Shown piece by piece: positions 1 through 5,938 of a stretch of 6,281 bases of DNA (the stretch's first letter is position 1; every line of letters starts with the position of its first letter). This DNA is from an uncultured Sphingosinicella sp. (GTDB taxonomy: Bacteria; Pseudomonadota; Alphaproteobacteria; Sphingomonadales; Sphingomonadaceae): positions 1-6,281 of the forward strand of contig CAMPIH010000139.1 in assembly GCA_946886275.1 (NCBI GenBank), in the 5' to 3' direction. The position numbers and the translations under genes were made by a program. The notes under the pieces were generated by a model. It was not told the DNA's origin. It saw nothing but the letters and a program-made list of their open reading frames with translations, and did no database searches.

Positions 1-1454
1 CGGCTGATGCTCTTCAGCCGGTCGTAGAAATCGAACACGACCTCGTTCAGCGGAAGCTCGTAGGTGAGCTGCGCCCGGCCGGCGACATAGGTCAGGTTCT
101 TCTGGATGCCGCGCCGGTCCTGGCAGAGCTTGAGGATCGGCCCGAGATGCTCGTCGGGAACGTAGATCACCGCCTCGATCCAGGGCTCCTCGATCGTCAC
201 GATCTGGTTCGGATCGGGCCAGTCGGACGGATTGTGGATCTCGACGATGTTCAAGCCGGCCTCGTCGACGCCGACCTTGCGCGACGAGCCGGTCGAGGTC
301 GTTTCCTTGCCCTTGGTCAGGTGGACCCGATAGACGACGCTCGGCGCGGTGGTGATGAGATCGAGGTCATATTCGCGGGTCAGCCGCTCCTGGATGATCT
401 CGAGGTGGAGAAGGCCGAGGAAGCCGCAGCGGAAGCCGAAGCCGAGAGCGGCGCTCGTCTCCATCTCGAACGAGAAGCTGGCGTCGTTCAATCGAAGCTT
501 CGAGAGCGAATCGCGAAGCTTCTCGAAGTCGTTGGCGTCGGTCGGGAACAGGCCGCAGAAGACGACCGGCTGGACCTGCTTGAAGCCCGGGAGGGCGGCG
601 GCGGTCGGCTTTCGGGCGTCGGTGATCGTGTCGCCGACCCGGGTCTCGGCGACGTCCTTGATCTGGGCGGTGATGAAGCCGATCTCGCCCGGCCCCAATT
701 CGCCGAACTGCTCGATCTTCGGCCGGAAGACGCCGACCCGGTCGACCAAGTGGGTCGTGCCGGCGGCCATGAACTTGACCTGCTGGCCCTTGCGGATCGT
801 TCCGTCGATGACCCGGATGAGGATGACGACGCCGAGATAGGGATCGTACCAGCTGTCGACGAGCATCGCCTTCAGCGGCGCCGACGGATCGCCCTTCGGC
901 GGCGGAATCCGCTCGACCAGCGCCTCGAGCACCTCGCCGATTCCGATCCCGGTCTTGGCCGAGGTCAGGACGGCGTCGTCGGCGGGGAGGCCGACAATGT
1001 CCTCGATCTCCTTCTTCACCTTGTCGACGTCGGCGGCGGGAAGATCGATCTTGTTGATCACCGGAATGATCTCGTGATCGTGCTCGATCGACTGGTAGAC
1101 ATTGGCCAGGGTCTGAGCCTCGACGCCCTGGGCGGCGTCGACGACGAGCAGGGCGCCTTCGCAGGCGGCGAGGCTCCGGCTCACCTCGTAGGCGAAATCG
1201 ACGTGGCCGGGCGTGTCCATCAGGTTGAGGACATAATTCTGGCCGTCGGCGGCGCGGTAATCGAGGCGCACCGTCTGCGCCTTGATGGTGATGCCGCGCT
1301 CCTGCTCGATGTCCATATTGTCGAGCACCTGGCTGGTCATTTCGCGCTCGGTCAGGCCGCCGGTGGCGAGGATCAGCCGGTCGGCCAGGGTCGATTTGCC
1401 ATGGTCGATATGGGCGATGATGGAAAAGTTTCGGATCTTGGAAAGGTCGGTCAT
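1..1454 (-). CDS. lepA: Elongation factor 4 (LepA), ribosome-associated GTPase, C-terminus cut by window edge
   Basis: LepA/EF4 is a cytoplasmic translational GTPase that binds the ribosome and affects elongation or initiation fidelity under stress. The 484 visible codons read in one frame with no stop. The G domain shows G1 AHIDHGKS (14-21), G2 RGITI (53-57), G3 DTPGH (80-84), G4 NKID (134-137) and G5 SAK (165-167). The LepA hallmark [15 protein letters not shown] lies at 336-350, which separates it from EF-G and TypA. The family is usually about 600 residues, so roughly the last 115, including the LepA-specific C-terminal domain, lie beyond position 1. The ATG at 1452-1454 is the only possible start: an in-frame TAG sits at 1485-1487 with no ATG, GTG or TTG between. 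No Shine-Dalgarno sequence is seen just upstream. The gene is divergent from the AlkB-like gene, with 94 bp between starts. Confidence 0.97.
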   Translation of the reverse strand, partial: MTDLSKIRNFSIIAHIDHGKSTLADRLILATGGLTEREMTSQVLDNMDIEQERGITIKAQTVRLDYRAADGQNYVLNLMDTPGHVDFAYEVSRSLAACEGALLVVDAAQGVEAQTLANVYQSIEHDHEIIPVINKIDLPAADVDKVKKEIEDIVGLPADDAVLTSAKTGIGIGEVLEALVERIPPPKGDPSAPLKAMLVDSWYDPYLGVVILIRVIDGTIRKGQQVKFMAAGTTHLVDRVGVFRPKIEQFGELGPGEIGFITAQIKDVAETRVGDTITDARKPTAAALPGFKQVQPVVFCGLFPTDANDFEKLRDSLSKLRLNDASFSFEMETSAALGFGFRCGFLGLLHLEIIQERLTREYDLDLITTAPSVVYRVHLTKGKETTSTGSSRKVGVDEAGLNIVEIHNPSDWPDPNQIVTIEEPWIEAVIYVPDEHLGPILKLCQDRRGIQKNLTYVAGRAQLTYELPLNEVVFDFYDRLKSIS

Positions 1455-1483
1455 CGGGTTTTTCTGGAAAGAGTTGCGGGGCC

Positions 1484-1509
1484 ACTAGCAGGGGCCGGGA
1501 GAAAAGCAA
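1484..1509 (-). promoter_or_regulatory. Candidate promoter for lepA
   Basis: On the minus strand a TTGCTT box (1504-1509) is followed by TGCTAGTG (around 1483-1490). Taking TAGTGG (1482-1487) as the -10 gives a 16-bp spacer; taking GCTAGT gives 14 bp. Transcription from here would give a leader of about 25 nt. The match to a sigma70-type consensus is only moderate and there is no experimental support. It is listed because lepA needs a promoter between 1455 and the divergent gene, and this is the best candidate seen. Confidence 0.3.
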
Positions 1510-1531
1510 AAGCGGGCGCCGTTCGGGCGCC
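1502..1531 (-). terminator. Terminator-like hairpin upstream of lepA
   Basis: Read on the minus strand, GGCGCC (1531-1526), loop CGAAC, GGCGCC (1520-1515), then CGC and an interrupted T tract TTTTGCTTTT (1511-1502). This has the form of an intrinsic terminator pointing toward lepA, ending 47 nt before its ATG. No minus-strand gene lies immediately upstream to be terminated. It may be a remnant, a block on read-through from the convergent region, a leader attenuator, or chance in GC-rich DNA. GGCGCC is self-complementary and overlaps a 10-bp palindrome at 1527-1536, so other folds are possible. Confidence 0.35.
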
Positions 1532-1539
1532 GGCGCGTT

Positions 1540-1560
1540 GATGGCGTCATGACGTCCATC
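1540..1560. promoter_or_regulatory. Near-palindrome across the dioxygenase start codon
   Basis: The core CGTCATGACG (1545-1554) is a perfect 10-bp palindrome centred on the ATG of the AlkB-like gene. The flanks GATGG (1540-1544) and CCATC (1556-1560) extend the symmetry with one unpaired base at 1555. Such dyads can be repressor operators or mRNA hairpins that hide a start codon. No known operator is recognised, and part of it is constrained as coding sequence. Confidence 0.3.
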
Positions 1561-2121
1561 GAGAACGACCTGTTCGGAGCGCCGCCGGACCAGCCGGAAG
1601 GGCTGGCCTATGCGGCCGAGCTGGTCTCGCCGGACGAGGAAGCGGGGCTGATCGAACGGCTCGAGACCTTGAACTTCAAGCCGTTCGAGTTCCAGGGCTT
1701 CGTCGGCAAGCGCGAGACGGTCTCGTTCGGCTGGTCCTATCGCTTCGACGGCAGCGGCCTCGGCGAGGCCGAGCCGATCCCTGACTGGCTCCTCCCGGTG
1801 AGAGCCAAGGCGGCGAGATTCGCCGGAATCCGCCCGGACTCGCTCGAGCATGCGCTCCTCATCCGCTACGGCAAGGGCGCTGGCCTGGGCTGGCACCGCG
1901 ACCGGCCGGTGTTCGGCGACGTCCTCGGCATCTCGCTCCTGTCGCCGGTCCCGCTTCGGTTCCGGCGGCGGCGGGGAGAGAAATGGCAGCGATTCACGAT
2001 TCAAGCCGAGCCACGCTCCGTCTATCTCCTGCGCGGACCCGCCCGCGACGAATGGGAGCACAGCCTCGCCCCGGTCGAGACGCTCCGTTACTCGATCACC
2101 TTCCGAACGATGCGGCGATAG
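1549..2121 (+). CDS. AlkB-like 2-oxoglutarate/Fe(II)-dependent dioxygenase
   Basis: Members of this superfamily oxidatively demethylate alkylated bases such as 1-methyladenine and 3-methylcytosine in DNA or RNA, using Fe(II), O2 and 2-oxoglutarate. In the 190 residues, the iron ligands fit H116-x-D118 in GWHRD and distal H171 in WEHS. R180 and R186 in RYSITFR match the arginines that bind 2-oxoglutarate in E. coli AlkB. Y107 in LLIRYGKGAG fits the Y before the HxD motif, while the E. coli Asn two residues earlier is Ile here, and the Asn of RYNLTFR is Ser. The N-terminal half (FQGFVGKRETVSFGWSY, 48-64) fits the nucleotide-recognition lid region. It is shorter than and divergent from E. coli AlkB, so the substrate is unknown. 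The ATG at 1549 lacks a clear ribosome binding site, so the start is less certain than the family call. Confidence 0.93.
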   Translation: MTSIENDLFGAPPDQPEGLAYAAELVSPDEEAGLIERLETLNFKPFEFQGFVGKRETVSFGWSYRFDGSGLGEAEPIPDWLLPVRAKAARFAGIRPDSLEHALLIRYGKGAGLGWHRDRPVFGDVLGISLLSPVPLRFRRRRGEKWQRFTIQAEPRSVYLLRGPARDEWEHSLAPVETLRYSITFRTMRR

Positions 2122-2130
2122 GCGCTCCGT

Positions 2131-2143
2131 CCGGCGAAGCCGG
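2131..2143 (+). terminator. Short hairpin after the dioxygenase gene
   Basis: CCGGC (2131-2135), loop GAA, GCCGG (2139-2143) lies 9 bp after the TAG of the AlkB-like gene. It is followed by a C/T-rich run rather than a T tract, so it is a weak terminator candidate. The longer inverted repeat at 2208-2319 may do this job instead. Confidence 0.2.
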
Positions 2144-2207
2144 CCCTCCTCCTCCGTGCCTCAAATTGAACTCGATGATTATCAGCGTGTGGGAGAGTCC
2201 GATTCGG

Positions 2208-2319
2208 CACGCAAAGGCGCGAAGAACGCGAAGGCGCAAAGGCACCGAGCAGGTGATCAGGCCGTGCCTGCATTCAAATTTTCTTCTTCGCGCCTTTGCG
2301 TCCTTCGCGCCTTTGCGTG
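2208..2319. repeat. 112-bp inverted-repeat element made of four 17-bp units
   Basis: The ends are perfect 17-bp inverted repeats, CACGCAAAGGCGCGAAG at 2208-2224 and its reverse complement at 2303-2319. Each arm holds a second, tandem copy of a similar 17-bp unit (2225-2241 on the left, imperfect; 2286-2302 on the right, differing only in the last base). Over about 35 bp the arms match at about 31 positions. The central 44 bp (2242-2285) are unrelated and more AT-rich on the right. No ORF or obvious target-site duplication is seen. Short CGCAAAGGCGCGAAG-type repeats are recalled as dispersed intergenic elements in sphingomonads and other bacteria. This looks like a non-autonomous, REP/MITE-like element between two convergent genes, where its foldback could also stop transcription. 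It is the main content of the 356-bp gene-free stretch 2122-2477. Confidence 0.85.
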
Positions 2320-2403
2320 AACCTATCTGTCTCTAGAGCTGCACCAGCGCATGCCGGACAGATCGCGCTGTCGCGCCGGAAGCGAGTGACGGGAGCCGCA
2401 ACG

Positions 2404-2433
2404 AAAAACGCCCCGGCCGATGGCCGAGGCGTT
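2404..2433 (-). terminator. Intrinsic terminator of the SleB-type hydrolase gene
   Basis: On the minus strand AACGCCTCGGCC (2433-2422), loop ATC, GGCCGGGGCGTT (2418-2407) form a 12-bp stem with one G-T wobble, running into five Ts (2408-2404). It starts 44 bp after the hydrolase stop codon. Stem strength, tight loop and T run make it the clearest terminator in the window. Confidence 0.88.
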
Positions 2434-2477
2434 CCAGGATCAGGCGCTGGCTGTGCCCCCGCGCAGCAGCAGCCGTC

Positions 2478-3176
2478 CTAGCTGTAGAAGATGTGGAGGC
2501 CGATCTTGGCGTTGCGGGCGAGGCGTCGGCCCCAGCTCGGAGCGACATAATCGGCATGGTACCAGAGCACGTCGCGAGGAAGCAGCCGGCTTGCGCCGCG
2601 CTCGGCGATTCGGGCGACGGCGACGGCCTTGCGCCACGCCTCCGAGCTTCGGTTGGCATCTGGGATCCGGCCGGTCGCGTTGACGAATGAGAATTGCCAG
2701 GGCTGGGTGACGACCTCGCAGATCGTCTCCGGATACTGGCCCGAGGAGGCGCGGTTGAGCACGACCTCGGCGACCGCGAGCTGGCCTTCGATCGGCTCGC
2801 CGCGCGCTTCGAAATAGACGGCGCTGGCAAGGCAATCCTGCTGGCGGCTGTCGGTGTCGTAACCGGCATAGGCCTCGACCAGCTCGGGAAGCGCACGAGG
2901 CCTGGGAAGGACGGCGTCGGCGAGGCCGACGAGGTGATTGGCAAGCTGGACATAGCGCGACTCGGCGAACTCGGCCGCGGGGGCCCCGGTCTCCGTCGCC
3001 GGCGCGTTGAGTCCGAGATCGCTGACCCCGGAATCGGCGGCCATGTGGTCGAAATAAGAGGAGGTGCTCGGCGCTACCGGACCCTGACCCGCCTGCAGTG
3101 GACCGCCCCAGCCCGCAACCGCGGCGACAAGGAAGGCAGCCGCGGCAAAGCCGGCGGCGCGTACCGTCTTGATCAT
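2478..3176 (-). CDS. Secreted SleB/CwlJ-type cell wall hydrolase
   Basis: This 232-residue protein is predicted to be exported and to cut peptidoglycan. The SleB family was defined in spore cortex lysis, where SleB is a lytic transglycosylase. In non-sporulating Gram-negatives the role is probably wall remodelling. Residues 1-31 look like a signal peptide: K/R near the start, an Ala-rich hydrophobic stretch 8-22, then LQAGQ as a possible cleavage zone. A low-complexity linker (about 32-110) precedes the Hydrolase_2-type domain (about 113-232). That domain has the conserved AVYFEARGE (119-127, with E123 the likely catalytic glutamate), VLNR (139-142), QPWQFSF (158-164) and WYHADYV (205-211). 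An upstream in-frame ATG at 3227 would add 17 polar residues before the signal peptide, so 3176 is preferred. It has its own terminator downstream, suggesting monocistronic expression. Confidence 0.93.
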   Translation of the reverse strand: MIKTVRAAGFAAAAFLVAAVAGWGGPLQAGQGPVAPSTSSYFDHMAADSGVSDLGLNAPATETGAPAAEFAESRYVQLANHLVGLADAVLPRPRALPELVEAYAGYDTDSRQQDCLASAVYFEARGEPIEGQLAVAEVVLNRASSGQYPETICEVVTQPWQFSFVNATGRIPDANRSSEAWRKAVAVARIAERGASRLLPRDVLWYHADYVAPSWGRRLARNAKIGLHIFYS

Positions 3177-3411
3177 TCGTTCCCGTTTACAATTGCGGTT
3201 GGCTGGCCCGGCGGATGCAGGATGCATCCAGGGTCGCTCGCCTCCCCGTCTTGCCCGGCCGCCGGCTCAGTGGCTCGGCGGCTCTCGCTCGCTATCAGTG
3301 ATTGGCAGATGATGGATGCGACCCGGTAAATCAACTCGTCGCAGAAGATCGGACGATGGATAGGGTGGAGTCCGCGATGAGCTGCGGAACCTTTTCAATT
3401 CGTCGTTGATA
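3177..3411. other. Intergenic region upstream of the hydrolase, with small dyads
   Basis: This 235-bp stretch carries the hydrolase promoter region and the 3' side of the next minus-strand gene. Visible structure is limited. There is a 10-bp palindrome GGATGCATCC (3220-3229) with further GGATGC copies at 3213-3218 and 3314-3319, a 6-bp dyad CCGCCG/CGGCGG (3259-3264 and 3276-3281, 11-nt loop), and GGCTC repeated three times at 8-bp spacing (from about 3264). A 5-bp stem TCCGC/GCGGA (3371-3375 and 3384-3388) lies after the lipoprotein gene without a T tract on the minus strand. No convincing promoter or gene was found. Confidence 0.4.
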
Positions 3412-3927
3412 TCAATCGCTTGGCGGAGTCCCCGAAGGCAGGGGATCAGGAACGTTGGAAACCATCCGCACCGAGCTGCTCGTCACCCACCCCGCTGCGC
3501 AGGGCCCGGAATAGGGCCGGCGGTCGGGCACCGACGCCGAAACGCCGCAGCGTTCGGTGGCCTGTCCGCCCTCGTCATAGATGATCCCGAACCAGCGCTG
3601 GTCGTGGGTCCGCGAGCAGATGAAGAAGCGGGCGCCGATCGGCAGCTCGTCGATGGCCTGCGCCTGGTCGAACGGGGCGGCGCGGACCGGCACCGGTCCG
3701 GTCGCGACCCGATCGCGGACGGCGCCGCGGGCGCTGCAGGCTGGGAAGCCGGAGCCGAGCTCGCCGATCCTGACCGGGGTCTGGGCGTCGTTGAACAAGG
3801 GCTCGTTCTCCGCCCGCTCATAAGCGGGTGTGGTCGAGCCCTGGGCGTTGAGGTCGGGCGGCGCCCGCTCGCCGCATCCCGCCAGGGAAAGGAGCAGACA
3901 AATCAAAAGCGCGCGTTGAGCCTTCAT
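3412..3927 (-). CDS. Lipoprotein with SH3-like, four-cysteine periplasmic domain
   Basis: This 171-residue protein has a short basic start, a hydrophobic core and a lipobox LAGC ending at C18, so it is expected to be lipidated and anchored facing the periplasm. A Pro/Asn/Ala-rich linker follows. Residues about 52-157 form a compact domain with PVRIGELG, FPACSARG (C64), PVPVRAAPFDQAQ, FFICSRTHDQRWFGIIYD (C104), CGVS (C127) and YSGPCAAGWV (C143). Four cysteines after C18 could make two disulfides. The alternation of short beta-like segments, the VRAAPF and GWV elements and the RWFGIIYD strand resemble bacterial SH3 (SH3b) domains. This is fold resemblance only; the ligand is unknown and might be peptidoglycan or a protein partner. 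The C-terminus is Pro/Ser-rich. It is divergent from the EVE-domain gene, with 47 bp between starts. The ATG at 3927 places the lipobox at the usual distance. Confidence 0.85.
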   Translation of the reverse strand: MKAQRALLICLLLSLAGCGERAPPDLNAQGSTTPAYERAENEPLFNDAQTPVRIGELGSGFPACSARGAVRDRVATGPVPVRAAPFDQAQAIDELPIGARFFICSRTHDQRWFGIIYDEGGQATERCGVSASVPDRRPYSGPCAAGWVTSSSVRMVSNVPDPLPSGTPPSD

Positions 3928-3974
3928 CAGGCATCATTTAGGGGCGTTGGCGAGCAAAGGCGAGAGGAGCGCGA

Positions 3975-4370
3975 ATGGCCTATTGGCTGATGAAGTCGGA
4001 GCCGCACGTCTACAGCTGGGCGGATCTCGTCCGCGACGGCGGGACCGACTGGGACGGCGTTCGCAACAACGCCGCCCGGCTCCATCTGCGGGCGATGAAG
4101 CCGGGCGACGAGGCCTTCTTCTATCATAGCGGCGAGGAACGGGCCGTCGTCGGGATCATGCGCATCGCGGGCCCAGGCAAGCCCGACGGGGAAGACGGCG
4201 CCTGGGTGAAAGTGCCGGTCGAGCCGGTGAAGGCGATCGGGCCGGTCACCCTGAAGGCGATCAAGGCCGAGCCGAAGCTCACCGGGATCGAGCTGGTCCG
4301 CCAGTCCCGGCTGTCGGTCTCGCCGGTCCGCCCGGAGGAATGGAAGCAGATCCTGAAGATGGCGGGCTGA
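3975..4370 (+). CDS. EVE domain-containing protein
   Basis: EVE domains belong to the PUA/YTH-like group and are proposed or shown to bind modified bases in DNA or RNA; the human relative THYN1 is one example. The 131 residues are essentially one domain, close to the usual length of about 135-140. Family signatures are YWLMKSEP (3-10), YSWADL (13-18), WDGVRN (26-31), the GDEAFFYHS segment (44-52), VVGI (58-61) and RLSVSPVRPEEW (112-123). These aromatic and polar positions line the presumed base pocket. AGGAG at 3964-3968 with 6 nt before the ATG firmly fixes the start. The short gap to the divergent lipoprotein gene leaves room only for a compact shared control region. Its cellular role is not established for free-standing bacterial EVE proteins. 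Confidence 0.95.
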   Translation: MAYWLMKSEPHVYSWADLVRDGGTDWDGVRNNAARLHLRAMKPGDEAFFYHSGEERAVVGIMRIAGPGKPDGEDGAWVKVPVEPVKAIGPVTLKAIKAEPKLTGIELVRQSRLSVSPVRPEEWKQILKMAG

Positions 4371-4376
4371 GCCCGC
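4362..4376. terminator. Hairpin spanning the EVE gene stop codon
   Basis: GCGGGC (4362-4367), TGA loop (4368-4370, the stop codon itself), GCCCGC (4371-4376) form a 6-bp all-GC stem between convergent genes. No T tract follows on either strand, so it is at best a weak bidirectional terminator or an RNA-stabilising 3' end. Confidence 0.35.
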
Positions 4377-4412
4377 TTCGGGGGAATCACGCCCGAGAGG
4401 GATCAGCGAACG

Positions 4413-4625
4413 CTACTGGCCGTTGCCCGCCTGAGGCATGGCCGACGCCTCGTTCGCGACATTGCCCTCGGCACCTGAAGGCACGACCGTGCCGGGCGAC
4501 GGCGCCGCCGGCTGGACGTCGTTGGCGAGCGCCTCCTCGGCCTCGGTCGCTTCGGTCTGGCCGCCGCCGCCGCAGGCGCTGACGAGCAAGCCGGCCGCAA
4601 GGACCGCCGCAAAACCGGTGCGCAT
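4413..4625 (-). CDS. Small hypothetical lipoprotein (70 aa)
   Basis: This short protein has R2, a hydrophobic stretch (5-15) and a lipobox VSAC ending at C18, followed by GGGG. The mature part is only about 53 residues, rich in Ala, Glu, Gly, Pro and Asn, with an acidic run (about 24-31) and no aromatic residues. It is therefore probably disordered and membrane-tethered. No family is recognised. The start is well supported: GAGGAGGA lies about 7 nt before the ATG at 4625, the best ribosome binding site in the window together with that of the EVE gene. It follows terC by 57 bp in the same direction and may be co-transcribed with it, though the strong ribosome binding site allows independent translation. 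It is convergent with the EVE gene, 42 bp away. Confidence 0.78.
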   Translation of the reverse strand: MRTGFAAVLAAGLLVSACGGGGQTEATEAEEALANDVQPAAPSPGTVVPSGAEGNVANEASAMPQAGNGQ

Positions 4626-4682
4626 GACTTTTCCTCCTCGTGACCCCCACCGCGAACGGCGGAAGAGACAAGGCGTTCCCGT

Positions 4683-5483
4683 TCAGTGCGAACTATCGCG
4701 ACTCCCGGCGGACCGCCGCTGCTGGGCGCGCCGAGACAAGATGTTCAGGCCTTCGACGAGCACCGAGAAGCTCATCGCCGCATAGATATAGCCCTTGGGG
4801 ACATGGACTCCGAAGCCGTCGGCGATGAGCACCGCGCCGATCATCAGAAGGAAGCCCAGGGCCAGCATGACGACGGTGGGATTGTTGGCGATGAACCGGG
4901 CGAGCGGATCGGCGGCGAGAAGCATCATCGCGATCGCGGCGAGAACCGCGATCACCATCACCGCGAGATTGTCGGTCATGCCGACCGCGGTGAGGATCGA
5001 ATCGATCGAGAAGACCATGTCGAGAAGGATGATCTGGACGATCGCCGAGCCGAAGGTCAGGGCGCCGAGCCTCTTCTTGTCGAGTAGATCGTCGGTCGCG
5101 ACATTGTCGACATTGTGATGGATCTCCTTGGTCGCCTTCCAGATCAGGAAGAGACCGCCCGCGATGAGGATCAGGTCGCGCCAGGAGAAGGCGGTCTCGA
5201 ACGTCGGTTCGCCATGGCTGAGCGGGCCGGTGAGGCCGAGATCGACGACCGTAGCGGTGAGCCCGACCAGCCAGGCGATCATCGACAGCAGGATGAGCCT
5301 CATCACCAGAGCGAGAAGGATCCCGGTCCGCCGGGCGCGCTGCCTTTGCGCCTCGGGAAGCTTGTTCGACAGGATCGAGATGAAGATCAGATTGTCGATT
5401 CCGAGCACGACCTCCATCACCACCAGAGCGAGGAGAGCGGCCCAGACCGCGGGATCGGAGAACAGGACGAGGAGGCTTTCCAT
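4683..5483 (-). CDS. TerC family integral membrane protein (probable metal ion exporter)
   Basis: TerC-family proteins (TerC, Alx, YkoY, MeeF/MeeY) are inner-membrane proteins. Several export Mn2+ and some metallate secreted proteins; TerC itself is tied to tellurite resistance. The 266 residues give about seven hydrophobic segments (near 11-35, 54-79, 102-116, 143-166, 172-189, 203-221, 232-248). Conserved acidic family motifs are present: EVVLGIDN (24-31) in the first helix, [10 protein letters not shown] (153-162) in the fourth, and E244 in the last. These are the likely metal-binding positions. A hydrophilic loop (117-138, with HHNVDN) separates the two halves. The C-terminal tail is short and basic and lacks the CBS or CorC domains of longer homologues. 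The ATG at 5483 has AGGG about 7 nt upstream. Specificity for Mn2+ is inferred from the family only. Confidence 0.93.
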   Translation of the reverse strand: MESLLVLFSDPAVWAALLALVVMEVVLGIDNLIFISILSNKLPEAQRQRARRTGILLALVMRLILLSMIAWLVGLTATVVDLGLTGPLSHGEPTFETAFSWRDLILIAGGLFLIWKATKEIHHNVDNVATDDLLDKKRLGALTFGSAIVQIILLDMVFSIDSILTAVGMTDNLAVMVIAVLAAIAMMLLAADPLARFIANNPTVVMLALGFLLMIGAVLIADGFGVHVPKGYIYAAMSFSVLVEGLNILSRRAQQRRSAGSRDSSH

Positions 5484-5486
5484 GGG

Positions 5487-5533
5487 CTCGCCCTAAGCGG
5501 AGCGAGGCCTGCCGCGCAATCCGCCTTGGCCTC
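5487..5533 (-). promoter_or_regulatory. Alternative hairpins in the terC leader, one covering the ribosome binding site
   Basis: In the 75-nt leader, GAGGCC (5533-5528) can pair with GGCCTC (5509-5504) across an 18-nt loop. The overlapping CTCGC (5506-5502) can instead pair with GCGAG (5491-5487), just beside the AGGG ribosome binding site (5494-5491) and the ATG. The two pairings exclude each other through 5504-5506. This is the geometry of a translational switch, but the stems are only 6 and 5 bp and could be chance in GC-rich sequence. Confidence 0.3.
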
Positions 5534-5558
5534 CGATTAACGTCGAATCGATCAAGCG

Positions 5559-5891
5559 CTAGTGCAATTCAAGGCTGCCCTGTACCTCGTCGCCCGGTTC
5601 GAGCCCCTCGGCGCGGCAGATCGTCTTCTTCATGGGAAGGAACCAACCGCCGGACTTTTGCGGGAAGACCGACGTCGACCAGCGGCTGCCGCCGACCATC
5701 ACCTCGACCTTGACGGAGCCGAAGCCGCGCCGGCGCCCGAATTCGAGCCTCCGGACGAGCTCGTGCTCCTTTATGGCTTCGGCGGCGGCGCCGGTGATGA
5801 CGACATAGGCCATGTCGCCATATTTGTCGGTTCGCCAGACGAGCAGGGGCGCGCTGAACTCGACCTTCGGCGGCTCTTGGGAATAGTCCAT
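5559..5891 (-). CDS. DUF1905 domain-containing protein
   Basis: This 110-residue soluble protein matches the remembered pattern of DUF1905: an opening VEFSAPLLVW (10-19), AYVVITG (28-34), a GFGSVKVEVMVGGSRWSTSVFP core (56-77), GGWFLPMKKTICRAEGL (81-97) and a closing GDEVQGSLEL (100-109). The family is a small beta-barrel-like domain of unknown function, often alone or joined to a YdeI/OmpD-associated region that is absent here. There is no signal peptide or membrane segment, so it is probably cytoplasmic. The ATG at 5891 has AAGG about 8 nt upstream, but that site sits in the loop of a 6-bp hairpin abutting the start codon. It lies 47 bp after typA and 75 bp before terC on the same strand. 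The family call is from pattern memory, not a search. Confidence 0.82.
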   Translation of the reverse strand: MDYSQEPPKVEFSAPLLVWRTDKYGDMAYVVITGAAAEAIKEHELVRRLEFGRRRGFGSVKVEVMVGGSRWSTSVFPQKSGGWFLPMKKTICRAEGLEPGDEVQGSLELH

Positions 5892-5914
5892 CGGCGGACC
5901 TTGCAGCGCCGCCG
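5892..5914 (-). promoter_or_regulatory. Hairpin next to the DUF1905 start codon, ribosome binding site in the loop
   Basis: On the minus strand CGGCGG (5914-5909), an 11-nt loop containing AAGG, and CCGCCG (5897-5892) end directly against the ATG at 5891. The stem is perfect and all G/C. It could display or hinder the ribosome binding site. Confidence 0.4.
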
Positions 5915-5938
5915 GACGCTCCGCAATCGCCGAGGCGG

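Noticed and set aside
147..1541. Long open plus-strand frame (464 codons) antisense to lepA
   Set aside because: Its product is low-complexity, rich in Asp, Gly, Arg and Leu, with no family motif. It is the mirror of lepA codon bias, and lepA is certain.
367..2061. 564-codon minus-strand frame across the dioxygenase and lepA
   Set aside because: It is antisense to one real gene and an out-of-frame reading of the other. The Arg/Pro/Ala-rich product is a GC-bias shadow.
2208..2319. CRISPR-like array
   Set aside because: Units are adjacent and in opposite orientations with no regular unique spacers, and no cas genes are nearby.
3177..3227. Earlier in-frame ATG (3227) for the SleB-type hydrolase
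   Set aside because: It would put 17 polar residues ahead of an otherwise normal signal peptide, and the ATG lies in a GGATGCATCC palindrome. The start at 3176 fits secretion better.
3371..3388. Terminator after the SH3-like lipoprotein gene
   Set aside because: The stem is only 5 bp with an 8-nt loop and no T tract on the minus strand.
4387..4671. Longer minus-strand frame overlapping the small lipoprotein
   Set aside because: It has no signal or domain and is Arg-rich. The 4413-4625 frame has a lipobox and a strong ribosome binding site in the same place.
4686..5540. Open plus-strand frames antisense to terC
   Set aside because: Their Asp/His/Arg-rich products are complements of membrane-helix codons and lack any motif.
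5484..5558. yybP-ykoY manganese riboswitch upstream of terC
   Set aside because: The leader is too short, and the GGGGAGUAG-type conserved segment and the expected junction are absent.
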